34,578 nucleotides of DNA from JAKQDP01 sp964536975. GTDB lineage: Bacteria; Patescibacteriota; Patescibacteriia; 2-01-FULL-39-33. The notes under the pieces are model-generated. The model ran no database searches, was not told the origin of the DNA, and saw only the letters and a program-made list of their open reading frames with translations. Both the position numbers and the translations under genes were made by a program. The DNA lies in contig CAZHYS010000010.1 of NCBI GenBank assembly GCA_964536975.1, forward strand, positions 1-34,578. The letters are read 5' to 3'. Within the stretch, counting starts at the first letter, position 1. Every line of letters begins with the position of its first letter. Of the stretch, positions 1-9,108 are shown one piece after another.

Positions 1-494
<494 letters not shown>

Positions 495-519
495 AATATT
501 AACAGTCAACAATTAACAT

Positions 520-1770
520 TTAACAATTAACTATTTTATCATTTATCACGTAAAAAGCAAGGATCAGCCAAAAGAGGACAGACAGATCGTTTTTCAAATA
601 AGGGGCGTCTACTAGTCCGTGGATTATCATTTGCAGGATGACCGCTATTAGGGTGATGCTGATGATTCGGCCATTATCCGTAATAGCATTTTTGATGTTT
701 TTCCAGATAAATACCACTCCCAGCCAGATGAAGCTAAAAAGCCCGAAGATCCCCAATTCGCTCCAAAAATTAAGAATAATATTGTGCGGATAAAGATAAA
801 TTTCAAAAGTCGGCAGATGATAAGACGCGATTTTTGCCTGATAGCCGGCTAGTCCCGCGCCCCAAAGCCAATTGTCACGGAGCATTTGCCAGCTCTCGGT
901 CCAAATCAACCGGCGAATAAAACCCGAGTAGTCGCGTAGCAACAGCTTGGTCGTCAGATATTCATTTATCGGTGGAGCGGCAAAAAACAGAATCAATGCC
1001 GTGGCGATAATGGCCAGCGCGAGTAGGCGGGTCTTTTTGTTAATTAACAACAACATCAGCCAGATTGCCAGGACAGAGATAATCGCCGCCTCCGATTGCG
1101 CCAGAATAATAGCAACAAAGGATGAGACGATGACGATAATTTTTGCCAATTGGCCAAGAATTTTTTTTTCGCCGAATCTCAAAAAGCCGGTAAACAGGAT
1201 TATGATCGGTCCGAGATACAGACCCAAGGCATTGGGGTAGCCAAAGACGGAAACAACGCGATCTACTGAGCCGTCCGGCTTTAAAAAAGCTTCGGGCATA
1301 TTCCAGCCGCTGAATTTTTGCCAACAGGCGATGACGCTCAAGTACAGCGCAGAAATTCCTAGCACCCAGAGAAGCTGAGGCAATTCTTTCTTGGTTTTTA
1401 TGGTATTTGTAACGACAACAAAAAACAAAACCGGTTCAATAAAATAAGCTTTCCAGATGCCGGCGCCGCCGATGAAATTTGGCGAGGTGAAGGTTGAGAT
1501 GGTGGCAAAAAACAAAACGGCGGCAGTTGGCCAGAAGAAAGGCTGGCGGCAGAAATCAGGCCACCAATTGAATTTGTTTCTTATCAAAAAAACCGGGAAT
1601 AAAAGCAGAATCATCAGCTCTAAAAGTGTCAGTGGCAGGCCAAATAGCGAAGTCCGGACTTGATAGCTAAGCGGCAGAGCGGCGATAACAAAATAAATCG
1701 CCCAAGCCGGTTTTTTAGCGAATAGATAGGCAAAGAGAACGCAGAAGATGATAATGGAAAAGTTGAACAT
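520..1770 (-). CDS. O-antigen ligase/polymerase-like membrane protein (Wzy/WaaL family)
   Basis: A 416-residue polytopic protein with about a dozen hydrophobic segments. The larger extracytoplasmic loop in the C-terminal half (WTESWQMLRDNWLWGAGLAGY, then LYPHNIILNFWSELGIFGL) has the pattern of the Wzy_C domain: G-x-G-x-G-like turn followed by an H-N-x-x-L-x-x-x-x-E-x-G motif. Family role: polymerisation or ligation of lipid-linked glycans on the outer face of the membrane. It starts 10 nt after the stop of the flippase gene, so the two are probably one operon. Substrate cannot be told from sequence. Confidence 0.8.
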   Translation of the reverse strand: MFNFSIIIFCVLFAYLFAKKPAWAIYFVIAALPLSYQVRTSLFGLPLTLLELMILLLFPVFLIRNKFNWWPDFCRQPFFWPTAAVLFFATISTFTSPNFIGGAGIWKAYFIEPVLFFVVVTNTIKTKKELPQLLWVLGISALYLSVIACWQKFSGWNMPEAFLKPDGSVDRVVSVFGYPNALGLYLGPIIILFTGFLRFGEKKILGQLAKIIVIVSSFVAIILAQSEAAIISVLAIWLMLLLINKKTRLLALAIIATALILFFAAPPINEYLTTKLLLRDYSGFIRRLIWTESWQMLRDNWLWGAGLAGYQAKIASYHLPTFEIYLYPHNIILNFWSELGIFGLFSFIWLGVVFIWKNIKNAITDNGRIISITLIAVILQMIIHGLVDAPYLKNDLSVLFWLILAFYVINDKIVNC

Positions 1771-1780
1771 CCAGATTAAA

Positions 1781-3229
1781 TTATTTTTCGGGGCCGGAAA
1801 TTGATTTTATATTGATAACCTCAAAAATGTTTTCTTTGGAAACTCCCCGCAGCAAGTACAGCGCCCAGAAGTAGACGATCAGGCCGAGCGGCACAAGCAG
1901 AAAGAGCGATTGATTTACAAATAGCATCAGGACCAGTGACATGATGATTGACGCCAGAATTGACTTGCCGGCGACGTGGAGCTTGGGCGAAAAGCCGGTT
2001 TCTTTTTTAATCACAAAATAGGCGGCAAGGGCGATGAACGCTTCGGTAAAAATAGTGAGATAGGCCGCCGCCCAGTAGGAGTAAATCGGAATCAGCCACA
2101 GATAAAGAGCGAGCGATAATACCGCGTCTATGACATAGAAGCGAATCATTTTTTTCTGCAGGCCGCAGGCGACAATAGCATAGCCGAATAGCGCGCCAAA
2201 GTAGATGGCGGCGACGGCAAAAATCAAAATACCGAACAATTGGCCGGAAATAGCAAATTCCGGACCGGCAACTAGAACCAGGATTTTTTCCCCCAGTAAT
2301 ATGGAAGCAAAAATCATTGGGACGGAAATTATCGCCAAAAAATCAAAAGACTTCTGGAGAATGAGATGAAAAAAACTTTTATTGGTGACAAAAAAATTCG
2401 TAAGTAGTGGCAGAATGAGGCCGAGAAAGAGATAAGGAAATTGAATCAGCACCTCCAAAATTTTGTAGGTGGCGCCATAGATGCCGACTTCGTCGGCCGG
2501 CCGAACAAATGACATAATTATAGTGTCGGCGCGGAAATAGACGAGGGTGAGGGCAATAGTGACGGCGAGCGGCCAGGAGGTTTGCCAGATCTTACGCCAG
2601 GTCGGCCGATCAAACTCCAGCTTTATCGTGACATACTTTCCGGCATTAAAAAACAAAATCAGAAAATTGGCGGCGTTGCCAAAAACTACCGCGGCCAAAA
2701 TGAATAATAGTCCGCTATCGGAGACGATCGCCAGCCAGACGCCAAGAAGCAGGACAATCCGGCTCCAGACCTCGGCAATGGCTACCTCAGCCAAGTTGAG
2801 ATTTTTTTGAAAGATACTAATAAAGACCGATTGCCAGGCGATAAACAAGAAAGACAGACTGACCAAAGTGACGCCCTGTTTGACAATGAGCGGATAAGGC
2901 GAAAACCAGGCGATGACAACGGCCAGTCCGAGAAATAGCAGGATAGAGACGGTGCGGAGCGCCAAGATGTTGCCGAAGATTTTTTTCTGGTTGGCGCCGG
3001 GCAAAGACAGCATCTGGGTGGCGGCCATTTGGAGACCGAAGTCAGCCAAGACGCTAAAAAATTGGAGAAAGGAAATGGCAGTGGTGAAATAGCCGTAGCC
3101 GGTTTGGCCGAGATAGCGGGTCATCAGACCGACTGTCACCAAGCCGAAAATAGTAGCAAAAAATTTGCCAATGATTTGGTAGAGGGTATTTTTGGCGATT
3201 TTGCCGGCAAGATGCAATGGCTGGTCCAT
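1781..3229 (-). CDS. Wzx-like polysaccharide flippase (MOP superfamily)
   Basis: A 482-residue protein with about 14 predicted membrane helices. It opens with GKIAKNTLYQIIGKFFATIFGLVTVGLMTRYLGQTGYGYFT-type sequence, the usual N-terminus of polysaccharide biosynthesis/transport proteins: amphipathic start, helix, then R-Y-L-G-x-x-x-Y-G. Such proteins flip undecaprenyl-linked oligosaccharides across the cytoplasmic membrane. It lies directly upstream of the Wzy/WaaL-like gene. Together they suggest export and assembly of a surface glycan. Start ATG at 3227-3229; no clear Shine-Dalgarno site. Confidence 0.85.
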   Translation of the reverse strand: MDQPLHLAGKIAKNTLYQIIGKFFATIFGLVTVGLMTRYLGQTGYGYFTTAISFLQFFSVLADFGLQMAATQMLSLPGANQKKIFGNILALRTVSILLFLGLAVVIAWFSPYPLIVKQGVTLVSLSFLFIAWQSVFISIFQKNLNLAEVAIAEVWSRIVLLLGVWLAIVSDSGLLFILAAVVFGNAANFLILFFNAGKYVTIKLEFDRPTWRKIWQTSWPLAVTIALTLVYFRADTIIMSFVRPADEVGIYGATYKILEVLIQFPYLFLGLILPLLTNFFVTNKSFFHLILQKSFDFLAIISVPMIFASILLGEKILVLVAGPEFAISGQLFGILIFAVAAIYFGALFGYAIVACGLQKKMIRFYVIDAVLSLALYLWLIPIYSYWAAAYLTIFTEAFIALAAYFVIKKETGFSPKLHVAGKSILASIIMSLVLMLFVNQSLFLLVPLGLIVYFWALYLLRGVSKENIFEVINIKSISGPEK

Positions 3230-3288
3230 TTTTTTGTATTAATCTTTTTCCAGTTTAGCATTTTGCGAGCCTATTTTCAACGACCGGC

Positions 3289-3317
3289 TTGACTTTTTGG
3301 AATATAAAGAGTAAAAT
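3289..3317 (+). promoter_or_regulatory. Sigma70-type promoter for the 3360 gene
   Basis: TTGACT (3289-3294), 17-bp spacer, TAAAAT (3312-3317). The predicted start of transcription is near 3324, leaving a ~35-nt leader with an AGGAGG site before the ATG. Confidence 0.7.
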
Positions 3318-3359
3318 AAAGCGTCGGTTAAGGTGTTTTAAAAAGAAGGAGGATAGCCG

Positions 3360-3863
3360 ATGTTCGTTGGAATGAATTCCGAAAGATGCCAGGAGATCTG
3401 GCTTTATTATGGCGACGGAGCATTTGTGTTGAAGGTTTTTTGTCCCGATAAGGTTGATCGGGATAAAAAAAAGGAGTGGCAAAAGAAATATTGCGAGGCG
3501 GTCCGGAAATCGGGCGTTGATCATTGCAAGGGAATGGTCATGCTTACGGAGATTGATTGCTCGGGAGCAAAATCTTCCGGTATGATAATGGCGTTGGAAG
3601 CTCGGATCGGCGGTTTGCGCATGCGTGTCTTTCCGGCCGCTCACATTATTGCCGGCGATGTCCGAGAAGCGGTCTCGGAGGTATTTGGCATAGTTGAAGC
3701 CTTGTTGGTTGGCGCTAAGGAAAACAGAAAAGAAATTCTGTCTTCCATTGGCGTCAGCGATGAATATGGCAATCAAGACAGTTTGCCGGTGCGAGTGGAT
3801 GCCGACCAAATACTGAAAGAGTTTATGGAGGAGGCAAGAAAAAAAGAAGGACAAGAGGGATAA
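3360..3863 (+). CDS. Hypothetical orphan protein, 167 aa
   Basis: Not recognised. A soluble, mixed alpha/beta protein with no signal peptide or membrane segment. There are four Cys in the first ~75 residues (including KYCEAV and DHCKGM) and a charged helix at the C-terminus (LKEFMEEARKKEGQEG). The gene is clearly a unit of its own: consensus-like promoter at 3289-3317, a strong AAGGAGG ribosome site 7 nt before ATG, and a Rho-independent terminator 11 nt after the stop. It points away from the flanking minus-strand polysaccharide genes. Strong SD use contrasts with most neighbours and is shared with the orphans at 10844, 15430, 31539 and 32396. Confidence 0.75.
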   Translation: MFVGMNSERCQEIWLYYGDGAFVLKVFCPDKVDRDKKKEWQKKYCEAVRKSGVDHCKGMVMLTEIDCSGAKSSGMIMALEARIGGLRMRVFPAAHIIAGDVREAVSEVFGIVEALLVGAKENRKEILSSIGVSDEYGNQDSLPVRVDADQILKEFMEEARKKEGQEG

Positions 3864-3873
3864 GAAACGATAA

Positions 3874-3909
3874 CCCCCGACGCCGCAGAGGCAGTGTCGG
3901 GGGCTTTTC
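3874..3909 (+). terminator. Rho-independent terminator
   Basis: Stem CCCCCGAC (3874-3881) with GTCGGGGG (3896-3903), inner GCC/GGC pairs, followed by CTTTTCT. It lies 11 nt after the stop of the 3360 gene and lacks a T tract on the minus strand. Confidence 0.85.
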
Positions 3910-3921
3910 TAATAATTTTTG

Positions 3922-4947
3922 CTAATAATCCGTTTCGTTTTTTTCTGGAGTCCAGAGCTTTTTCATTTCGTCCCAAAATTGGCTGTCGTTTCTTTCTTTT
4001 TTCAAATAGTACCACCATTCCGCCCCCCACAGATAAATGCTTTCCGCTCCGCTTTTTTTGGCAAAAGCGACATTCTCTTTGAGCTGGCTTAAATCCATTG
4101 ATTCATCGGTTTCCGTTTTGGTCATGTCTTTTAGCGTCTTTCCCTCAACATGCCAAGCCTCAGCTTGGAGTTCGGCGATAATAACCTTCTTGGAATTGAA
4201 AAATTTGCCGATGGCGTCTCCTTTTAGCCGATAAAAAGCCGGCGGCATAATATAAGGGATATAACCGACATATTTGTTGTAAACGACGCGGTACAAAGTG
4301 GTACCGACGAGGTCGGCTTTGGTTTTGGCTGCTTCTACCCACCAATTCAGTTCGCCGCTGTCAGTGATCATCACCGGCTTGTCGGACAATCCCTTCACTA
4401 GATCGATTTCCTGATAGAGAAAATTTTTGTCTAATGGCGGACACTGGCCGAACAATTGCAAGAATGGTTCATTTTCTACTTGCCAGGCGATGATGTTTTG
4501 ATTGTTGTTGTAGCGGAGAACGGTTTTTTCAATGAAATCAAGCTGTTCTTTTTGGATGTCGTTTTCGGCCATTTCACCGATCCAACTCGGGTCGTGACAT
4601 TCCGGCCAACGCGGCAGTTTTCGGCCGACGGCGAGAATTATTTTGACCCCTCGTTTACTCGCTTCATTAATTTGCCAATCCAAGTCGTTAAAATCGTAGT
4701 TGCCTTTTTGCGGTTCAACATGATTCCAGTAGGCAGATAGTCGAACGTGATTGGCTTTTAGATCGTCTAAAATCGCCAAGTAAGCCTCTCGCCAGTCCAG
4801 CCCCAATTCGTCCTGGGCATAGTAGGGACTGAAGGTGACGCCCCAGGCGATATCTTTTCGCGAAAAATCCATAAAAGACATGGGAATTAGGGCAATGCCC
4901 CCGCCGATAATCAGAATGATGATGACGATGAATATTCTTTTTAGCAT
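3922..4947 (-). CDS. Membrane-anchored clan GH-A glycoside hydrolase-like protein
   Basis: A 341-residue protein. Residues ~4-23 form an uncleaved signal anchor, so the catalytic domain should face outside. The rest reads as a (beta/alpha)8 hydrolase. The strand-4 motif WQVENEP (N158-E159) gives the usual clan GH-A acid/base, and VIIAELQAE (E258) is placed for the strand-7 nucleophile. KRGVKIILAVGRKLPRWPE fits strand 3. The family within GH-A (GH5, GH42 or similar) cannot be set by eye. Encoded 10 nt upstream of nothing else in the operon but just after the EamA gene; likely trims or modifies surface or environmental glycans. Both catalytic glutamates are present, so activity is plausible. 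Confidence 0.75.
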   Translation of the reverse strand: MLKRIFIVIIILIIGGGIALIPMSFMDFSRKDIAWGVTFSPYYAQDELGLDWREAYLAILDDLKANHVRLSAYWNHVEPQKGNYDFNDLDWQINEASKRGVKIILAVGRKLPRWPECHDPSWIGEMAENDIQKEQLDFIEKTVLRYNNNQNIIAWQVENEPFLQLFGQCPPLDKNFLYQEIDLVKGLSDKPVMITDSGELNWWVEAAKTKADLVGTTLYRVVYNKYVGYIPYIMPPAFYRLKGDAIGKFFNSKKVIIAELQAEAWHVEGKTLKDMTKTETDESMDLSQLKENVAFAKKSGAESIYLWGAEWWYYLKKERNDSQFWDEMKKLWTPEKNETDY

Positions 4948-4956
4948 GAGATGCTT

Positions 4957-5859
4957 TTAGATAATTAAAATGATTAATCCGGAAATAATCAGGCCAGTGG
5001 CCAGGATTTTTTGGGCCAGAGTTTTTGGCGTGATTCTCTCGCCCAGCAGTTTTGGGAATTTTTTATGAAGTGACAGGACGATAATCAAAAGGAATACATA
5101 TTCCAGGCCTCGCAGGGCGTTGACGATGGCGATATTTGGCGACAAGTCCATCGCTTTATTGACCAAAATAAAACTGATGGCGCCGGCGGATTGGCCGGAC
5201 AAAAAAAGCAGGCCGGCGTCTTTTTTTGGCGTTTTGATTTCCTTGTAAATATCACGTCGATTTTTGGCAACCAGCAAAAAGCATAAAGCGGCCAGAAACG
5301 CCCCGACCCTAGTCCAGACGAAGCCGGAGATAAATCCTTGATTGGTATAAGCGAATTTGCTGATGGTATAGGAAATGGCAAAAAGTATGGTGGAGATAAC
5401 CGCCAGCAGATAGGCCATTTTTGAGGATTTTGTCACCGGCCGACGATCCCAATTCCAGGAAATCAGCAAGGTGCCCGCAATAATGACGATAAAAGCAACA
5501 AGGGTTTTGGCGGTGAGAATTTCTCCAAGAAAAGTCCAGGCGAGGATAAAAATAAAAATCGGTTGAAGGCCGCCGATAAACGGCGTTATTCGGGAAGCTT
5601 CGTTCTGATGGAGCGCCTTGAACATATAAAGGAGAGCGAAGGCGAAAAATCCGCCGCCAATGAGGGCGATAATGATTTGGTCCAAAGGATAGAGTCGGAA
5701 ACCAAAAGGAATGAGAACCAGGGCGAACAGGCTAAGAGCGGAGATAAAAAAAGCGTAAACTGCTGGATTGGGAATTTTTTTTGACAATAGGAATTTGTCT
5801 ATCGCCGTGGCGATGGCATTGAGCAGATAGGCGAAAATGGAAATAGGCAACCAAAACAT
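4957..5859 (-). CDS. EamA/DMT-family transporter
   Basis: A 300-residue protein with ~10 hydrophobic helices arranged as two repeats of five, as in two EamA domains. The first repeat ends with FIGGLQPIFIFILAWTFLGEILTAKT and the second with NALRGLEYVFLLIIVLSLHKKFPKLLGERIT. These are the duplicated P-x-x-x-x-x-x-x-x-x-x-x-x-E signature positions of the drug/metabolite transporter superfamily. Substrate unknown. It is followed after 9 nt by the GH-A hydrolase, so the two are probably cotranscribed. Confidence 0.82.
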   Translation of the reverse strand: MFWLPISIFAYLLNAIATAIDKFLLSKKIPNPAVYAFFISALSLFALVLIPFGFRLYPLDQIIIALIGGGFFAFALLYMFKALHQNEASRITPFIGGLQPIFIFILAWTFLGEILTAKTLVAFIVIIAGTLLISWNWDRRPVTKSSKMAYLLAVISTILFAISYTISKFAYTNQGFISGFVWTRVGAFLAALCFLLVAKNRRDIYKEIKTPKKDAGLLFLSGQSAGAISFILVNKAMDLSPNIAIVNALRGLEYVFLLIIVLSLHKKFPKLLGERITPKTLAQKILATGLIISGLIILII

Positions 5860-5921
5860 GAGCAGGAGGGTTTGTGATTGATAATACGTTTATTATAGCA
5901 ATTTTATCGCCGGTGAAAAAG

Positions 5922-5948
5922 AAAACCCGCGCGAGCCGCGGGGTTTTT
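5922..5948 (-). terminator. Terminator of the ruvB-queA operon
   Basis: Hairpin CCCGCG/CGCGGG (5926-5931 with 5937-5942) with A/T-rich flanks on both sides. On the minus strand it is followed by TTTTCTTTTTC. It sits between the queA stop and the EamA start and could work in both directions. Confidence 0.8.
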
Positions 5949-6019
5949 GCTTATTTTTTAATTTGCCGTCTATTTTGCTATTAGCCCTAAGCTACATGCC
6001 ATCAGCCATAAGCCATAAG

Positions 6020-7258
6020 CTACTCAATAAACATCGCATCGCCGAAAGAATAGAATTTGTATTTTTTTCTAATAGCTTCAGCATAGGCGTGCTTGATTAA
6101 TTTGTTGCCGCGATTTATTGCGGCATCCGTAGAGACATTGCGTCGCAACGTCTCTACATTTTGTCCGGCAAAGGCAGATGCCAACATCAGCAAGGTGGAT
6201 TTCGGCAAATGGAAATTGGTAATTATAGCATCAACAAATTTAAATTGATAACCGGGATAAATAAAGATATTTATCCAGTCGGATTTTGGTTGCAGCCGCG
6301 CAATAGTTTTGGTGTCGGCAGAAAATGCTTCCAATGTTCGGACGCTGGTTGTACCGACGGCGATTATCCGTCGACCTTCTCGCTTGGCGCGATTGAGCCG
6401 GTCGGCAGTCTTTTTGTCAATGGTCGCCAGCTCGGTATGGATGTGGTGATCTTCAATGTATTTGGTTTTGACCGGAGCGAAAGTACCGAGTCCGACATGC
6501 AGAGTGACATATTCTATTCGGATGCCTCTCTTTTTCAATTCATTTAGCAATCGTTTGGTAAAATGAAGGCCGGCGGTCGGCGCCGCGACTGAACCAGAGA
6601 TCTTGGCGTAGATAGTCTGATAATCGGATGAAGATGAATTCTTTTTTATATACGGCGGCAACGGCGTTTGGCCATAGGAGAATATTTTTTTATCGTTGGC
6701 ATCAAAATCAACCAGCCAGGTTTTGTCGTCCAGTTTTTTTATGACGGTGGCGGTAACAAAGTGTTTTCCCCTCCCCTTTATAAGGGGTCCGAAGGACGGG
6801 CAGAAGCGATGCGAAGCGAGTGTAGATAATCGCGACCATTGGGAGCGATTAGCTCTGCCCAGGAACGGGTTAGGGAGGGGTAATTTTTTTAGAATAATTT
6901 TTTGCCCCGGTTTCGCTTTGCCGCCAATAAGGCATTGCCATAACCCCCTCTTGCCCTCCCCCTTCGTAAGGGGGAGGAACTTAGTGAGAAGGAAAATTTC
7001 TATTTTGCCGCCGGTTTCTTTGCGGCCCAAAAGCCGAGCGGGAATAACTTTGGAATTGTTGAGTACCAGAACATCGCCGGCGCGCAGGTACTGTCCGATT
7101 TCAAAAAAACGCCGATGCTCCAAATGCTTAGTTTTTCTGTCCAAAATTAATAACCGCGCGTGGTCTCGCGGTTTGGCAGGCGCTTGAGCGATTAATTTTT
7201 CCGGCAGGCGATAATCAAACTGACGGGTTAATATTTTTTTCTTTTTTGGCGCGCTCAT
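6020..7258 (-). CDS. queA: tRNA preQ1(34) S-adenosylmethionine ribosyltransferase-isomerase
   Basis: QueA transfers the ribosyl part of SAM to preQ1 at tRNA position 34, making epoxyqueuosine. Recognisable family blocks: FDYRLPEKLIAQAP at the N-terminus, GDVLVLNNSKVIPARL, then AAPTAGLHFT, VTLHVGLGTFAPV, IAVGTTSVRTLE and TNFHLPKSTLLMLASAFAG near the end. The protein is 412 aa with ATG at 7258 (413 with a TTG), against ~340-350 for typical QueA. The extra length comes from three in-frame insertions that coincide with palindromic DNA: residues ~95-104, ~126-165 and ~366-389. All core motifs remain in frame. The 5' end overlaps the bPH2 gene by 44 nt, so it is the last gene of the ruvB operon. 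Confidence 0.93.
   Translation of the reverse strand: MSAPKKKKILTRQFDYRLPEKLIAQAPAKPRDHARLLILDRKTKHLEHRRFFEIGQYLRAGDVLVLNNSKVIPARLLGRKETGGKIEIFLLTKFLPLTKGEGKRGLWQCLIGGKAKPGQKIILKKLPLPNPFLGRANRSQWSRLSTLASHRFCPSFGPLIKGRGKHFVTATVIKKLDDKTWLVDFDANDKKIFSYGQTPLPPYIKKNSSSSDYQTIYAKISGSVAAPTAGLHFTKRLLNELKKRGIRIEYVTLHVGLGTFAPVKTKYIEDHHIHTELATIDKKTADRLNRAKREGRRIIAVGTTSVRTLEAFSADTKTIARLQPKSDWINIFIYPGYQFKFVDAIITNFHLPKSTLLMLASAFAGQNVETLRRNVSTDAAINRGNKLIKHAYAEAIRKKYKFYSFGDAMFIE
6129..6157 (-). repeat. Palindromic insertion in queA (3' site)
   Basis: GTAGAGAC (6129-6136) pairs with GTCTCTAC (6150-6157) around a TTGCG/CGCAA inner stem. On the mRNA strand the one imperfect pair is G-U, so the hairpin is complete. 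It encodes ETLRRNVST within an ~18-24-residue stretch absent from ordinary QueA, between AFAGQ and AYAEAIRKKY. Confidence 0.75.
6768..6880 (-). repeat. MITE-like structured insertion in queA (central site)
   Basis: Ends are CCCCTCCC (6768-6775) and GGGAGGGG (6873-6880), an 8-bp terminal inverted repeat. Inside lie CCCCTT-TAT-AAGGGG, TCC-GAA-GGA, GGGCAG...CTGCCC (6798-6803 with 6855-6860) and an AATCGC/GCGATT hairpin with an 11-nt loop. It encodes ~40 extra QueA residues in frame. Part of it matches the element at 10304-10397 next to tRNA-Gly. Confidence 0.7.
6955..6977 (-). repeat. Palindromic insertion in queA (5' site)
   Basis: CCTCCCCCTT (6955-6964), CGT loop, AAGGGGGAGG (6968-6977): a perfect 10-bp-arm palindrome. 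It encodes the LPLTKGEGK segment that separates two conserved QueA strands (GGKIEIFLL and GLWQCLI). Confidence 0.7.
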
Positions 7259-7766
7259 CAAGCTGTTGGATTATTTTGGCAATTCGGTAGGGATCGGGAA
7301 TTTGTTCAAAAACAAACCTTTCTTTGGCACCGGCGGTTTGTATATAAACATCGCCGTAGCCAAGAAGGGTGGCAAAAAATCCTTTTTGTTCGGCGGTAAC
7401 GTCTTGGATGCGATACAAGTCCAGCTCGGAAACGACACGATTGAATAGTCCATTCTGCTCGCGATTGATAATGCGGTAGGTGGTAATGGTCCAAACATCA
7501 AGATAAGTCTCCGTCCACATGGTAAAGATAAAAACCAGCATCGCCAGATAATAAATCATCGCCACTACCGAGAAAATCGCTTGGCTGTTGTCACTGCTTA
7601 AAAAGATCGGTGCCGATAAATCAATCAGCAAATAAAGCGCGACCGGCGCTAAAATTAGCATCAAAAACAGCAAAGCGATTTTTAAAAAAATAAACCAGTG
7701 CCGCCTCAAGTGAAAGACGATTTCTTCGCCGCGCTGTTTGTTGGGGATGCTGTTTTTGCTGATCAT
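7215..7766 (-). CDS. PH-domain (bPH2/YdbS-like) membrane protein
   Basis: A 183-residue protein. Two membrane helices (~24-49 and ~62-83) are followed by a C-terminal bacterial PH domain with the signature YRIINREQNGLFNRVVSELD, then YRIQDVTAEQKG and LGYGDVYIQTAG. Role of such proteins is poorly known; they are membrane-associated. It overlaps the upstream 83-aa gene by 4 nt (ATGA) and the downstream queA start by 44 nt, so translation is probably coupled along the operon. Confidence 0.85.
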   Translation of the reverse strand: MISKNSIPNKQRGEEIVFHLRRHWFIFLKIALLFLMLILAPVALYLLIDLSAPIFLSSDNSQAIFSVVAMIYYLAMLVFIFTMWTETYLDVWTITTYRIINREQNGLFNRVVSELDLYRIQDVTAEQKGFFATLLGYGDVYIQTAGAKERFVFEQIPDPYRIAKIIQQLDERAKKEKNINPSV

Positions 7767-8014
7767 AAGCCGAAATTACTCGGTGAATTGGAAAAAGTGA
7801 TAAAGGTCGCGCTCCAATCAAATTCTGCCAGATATTCCAATGAGAGCATAATAAACGCCGCTGAAACGGCGATATAAACAAGAATAATACCGATATTGAC
7901 TAAGCTCAAAAAGCCGAAACGCAGAAGATGATAGACATTGAACAGACTCCAAATAAAAAATAAGAGGATGCAGATGAGATAGAGATAGTAGAAAATTGAC
8001 AGAGGTATTTCCAT
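7763..8014 (-). CDS. Small membrane protein, 83 aa
   Basis: Two predicted membrane helices (~residues 8-30 and ~38-62) with very short loops, no recognised domain. It lies 3 nt after the ruvB stop and overlaps the bPH2 gene by 4 nt, so it is a real member of the operon. The close linkage to the PH-domain protein suggests a shared membrane role; this is inference from position only. Confidence 0.65.
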   Translation of the reverse strand: MEIPLSIFYYLYLICILLFFIWSLFNVYHLLRFGFLSLVNIGIILVYIAVSAAFIMLSLEYLAEFDWSATFITFSNSPSNFGL

Positions 8015-8017
8015 ATT

Positions 8018-9049
8018 TTAGAGCAGTTTATTTTGCCAATCGGCCGGCGGAGCAACATTGAAATGCCGGTAGGCGATCTCGGTGGCAACCCGACCGCGCG
8101 GCGTCCGATTAATCATGCCGATCTGTAAGAGAAATGGCTCGATCACGTCTTCAATGGTATCCATTTCTTCAGAAATGGAAGAGGCGATGGTGTTGAGGCC
8201 GACTGGTCCGCCACTAAACTTCTTGATGATAGTTTCCAAAAATTGGCGATCAATATTGTCCAATCCCCACTCGTCAACTTCCAGCATGGTGAGCGCTTCT
8301 TTGGCGGTATCTTCATCTATTTTACCATTTTTTTTCACTTGAGCGAAGTCGCGGACGCGTTTTAGAAGCCGGTTGGCGATGCGCGGTGTCTGGCGGGCGC
8401 GCTTGGAAATTTCTGCCGTGGCCGGATCGGCGATTTCAATGTTAAGGATTTTGGCGGCGCGGCGGATAATCCGGTCTATATCTTGCGGATTGTAAAAATT
8501 AAGACGGAAGACATTGCCAAAACGGTCGCGTAGCGGAGAAGACAAGCCGCTCATCTTGGTGGTGGCGCCGATGATAGTGAATTTTGGCAAGTCTAGCCGC
8601 AGAGTACGGGCGGATGGCCCCTTGCCGATAATAATGTCCAAAACATAGTCTTCCATTGCCGGATAAAGCACTTCTTCCACGGTCTTGTTGAGACGGTGGA
8701 TTTCGTCTATAAATAGGACATCGCCGTCGGCCATATTGGTCAAAATGGCAGCCAAGTCGCCGGCTCGCTCAATCGCCGGTCCCGAAGTGACTTTGATGTT
8801 GTTGCCCATTTCGTTGGCGATGATGTGGGCCAAAGTCGTTTTACCTAGTCCGGGCGGGCCAAAAATCAAGACATGCTCCAGCGCTTCGCCGCGACTTTTC
8901 GCCGCGTCAATAAAAATTCGCAGGTTGTCTTTGACTGTCGTTTGCCCGATGTATTCGGCCAACGTTTGCGGCCGCAGGGTAGAATCAAGAATTTGGTCGC
9001 CGGCGGCCTCTCGGGCAGAAGTGACAGAGTCAAAATTTGATTTTTCCAT
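8018..9049 (-). CDS. ruvB: Holliday junction branch migration helicase RuvB
   Basis: RuvB is the hexameric AAA+ motor that drives branch migration with RuvA during recombination. All landmarks are present in 343 residues: RPQTLAEYIGQ near the N-terminus, Walker A GPPGLGKTT (64-72), Walker B LFIDEIHRL (112-120), sensor GATTKMSGLSSPLRDRFG with arginine finger ~R174, and the C-terminal winged helix ending in TPRGRVATEIAYRHF. Normal family length. First gene of the four-gene minus-strand operon ending at queA; ruvA and ruvC are not in the window. Confidence 0.97.
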   Translation of the reverse strand: MEKSNFDSVTSAREAAGDQILDSTLRPQTLAEYIGQTTVKDNLRIFIDAAKSRGEALEHVLIFGPPGLGKTTLAHIIANEMGNNIKVTSGPAIERAGDLAAILTNMADGDVLFIDEIHRLNKTVEEVLYPAMEDYVLDIIIGKGPSARTLRLDLPKFTIIGATTKMSGLSSPLRDRFGNVFRLNFYNPQDIDRIIRRAAKILNIEIADPATAEISKRARQTPRIANRLLKRVRDFAQVKKNGKIDEDTAKEALTMLEVDEWGLDNIDRQFLETIIKKFSGGPVGLNTIASSISEEMDTIEDVIEPFLLQIGMINRTPRGRVATEIAYRHFNVAPPADWQNKLL

Positions 9050-9108
9050 GCCGTTATCTTATCATTTGAGTAGTAAAAAGGCAATTTGAAAAAGTCGGGA
9101 AATTTTTT

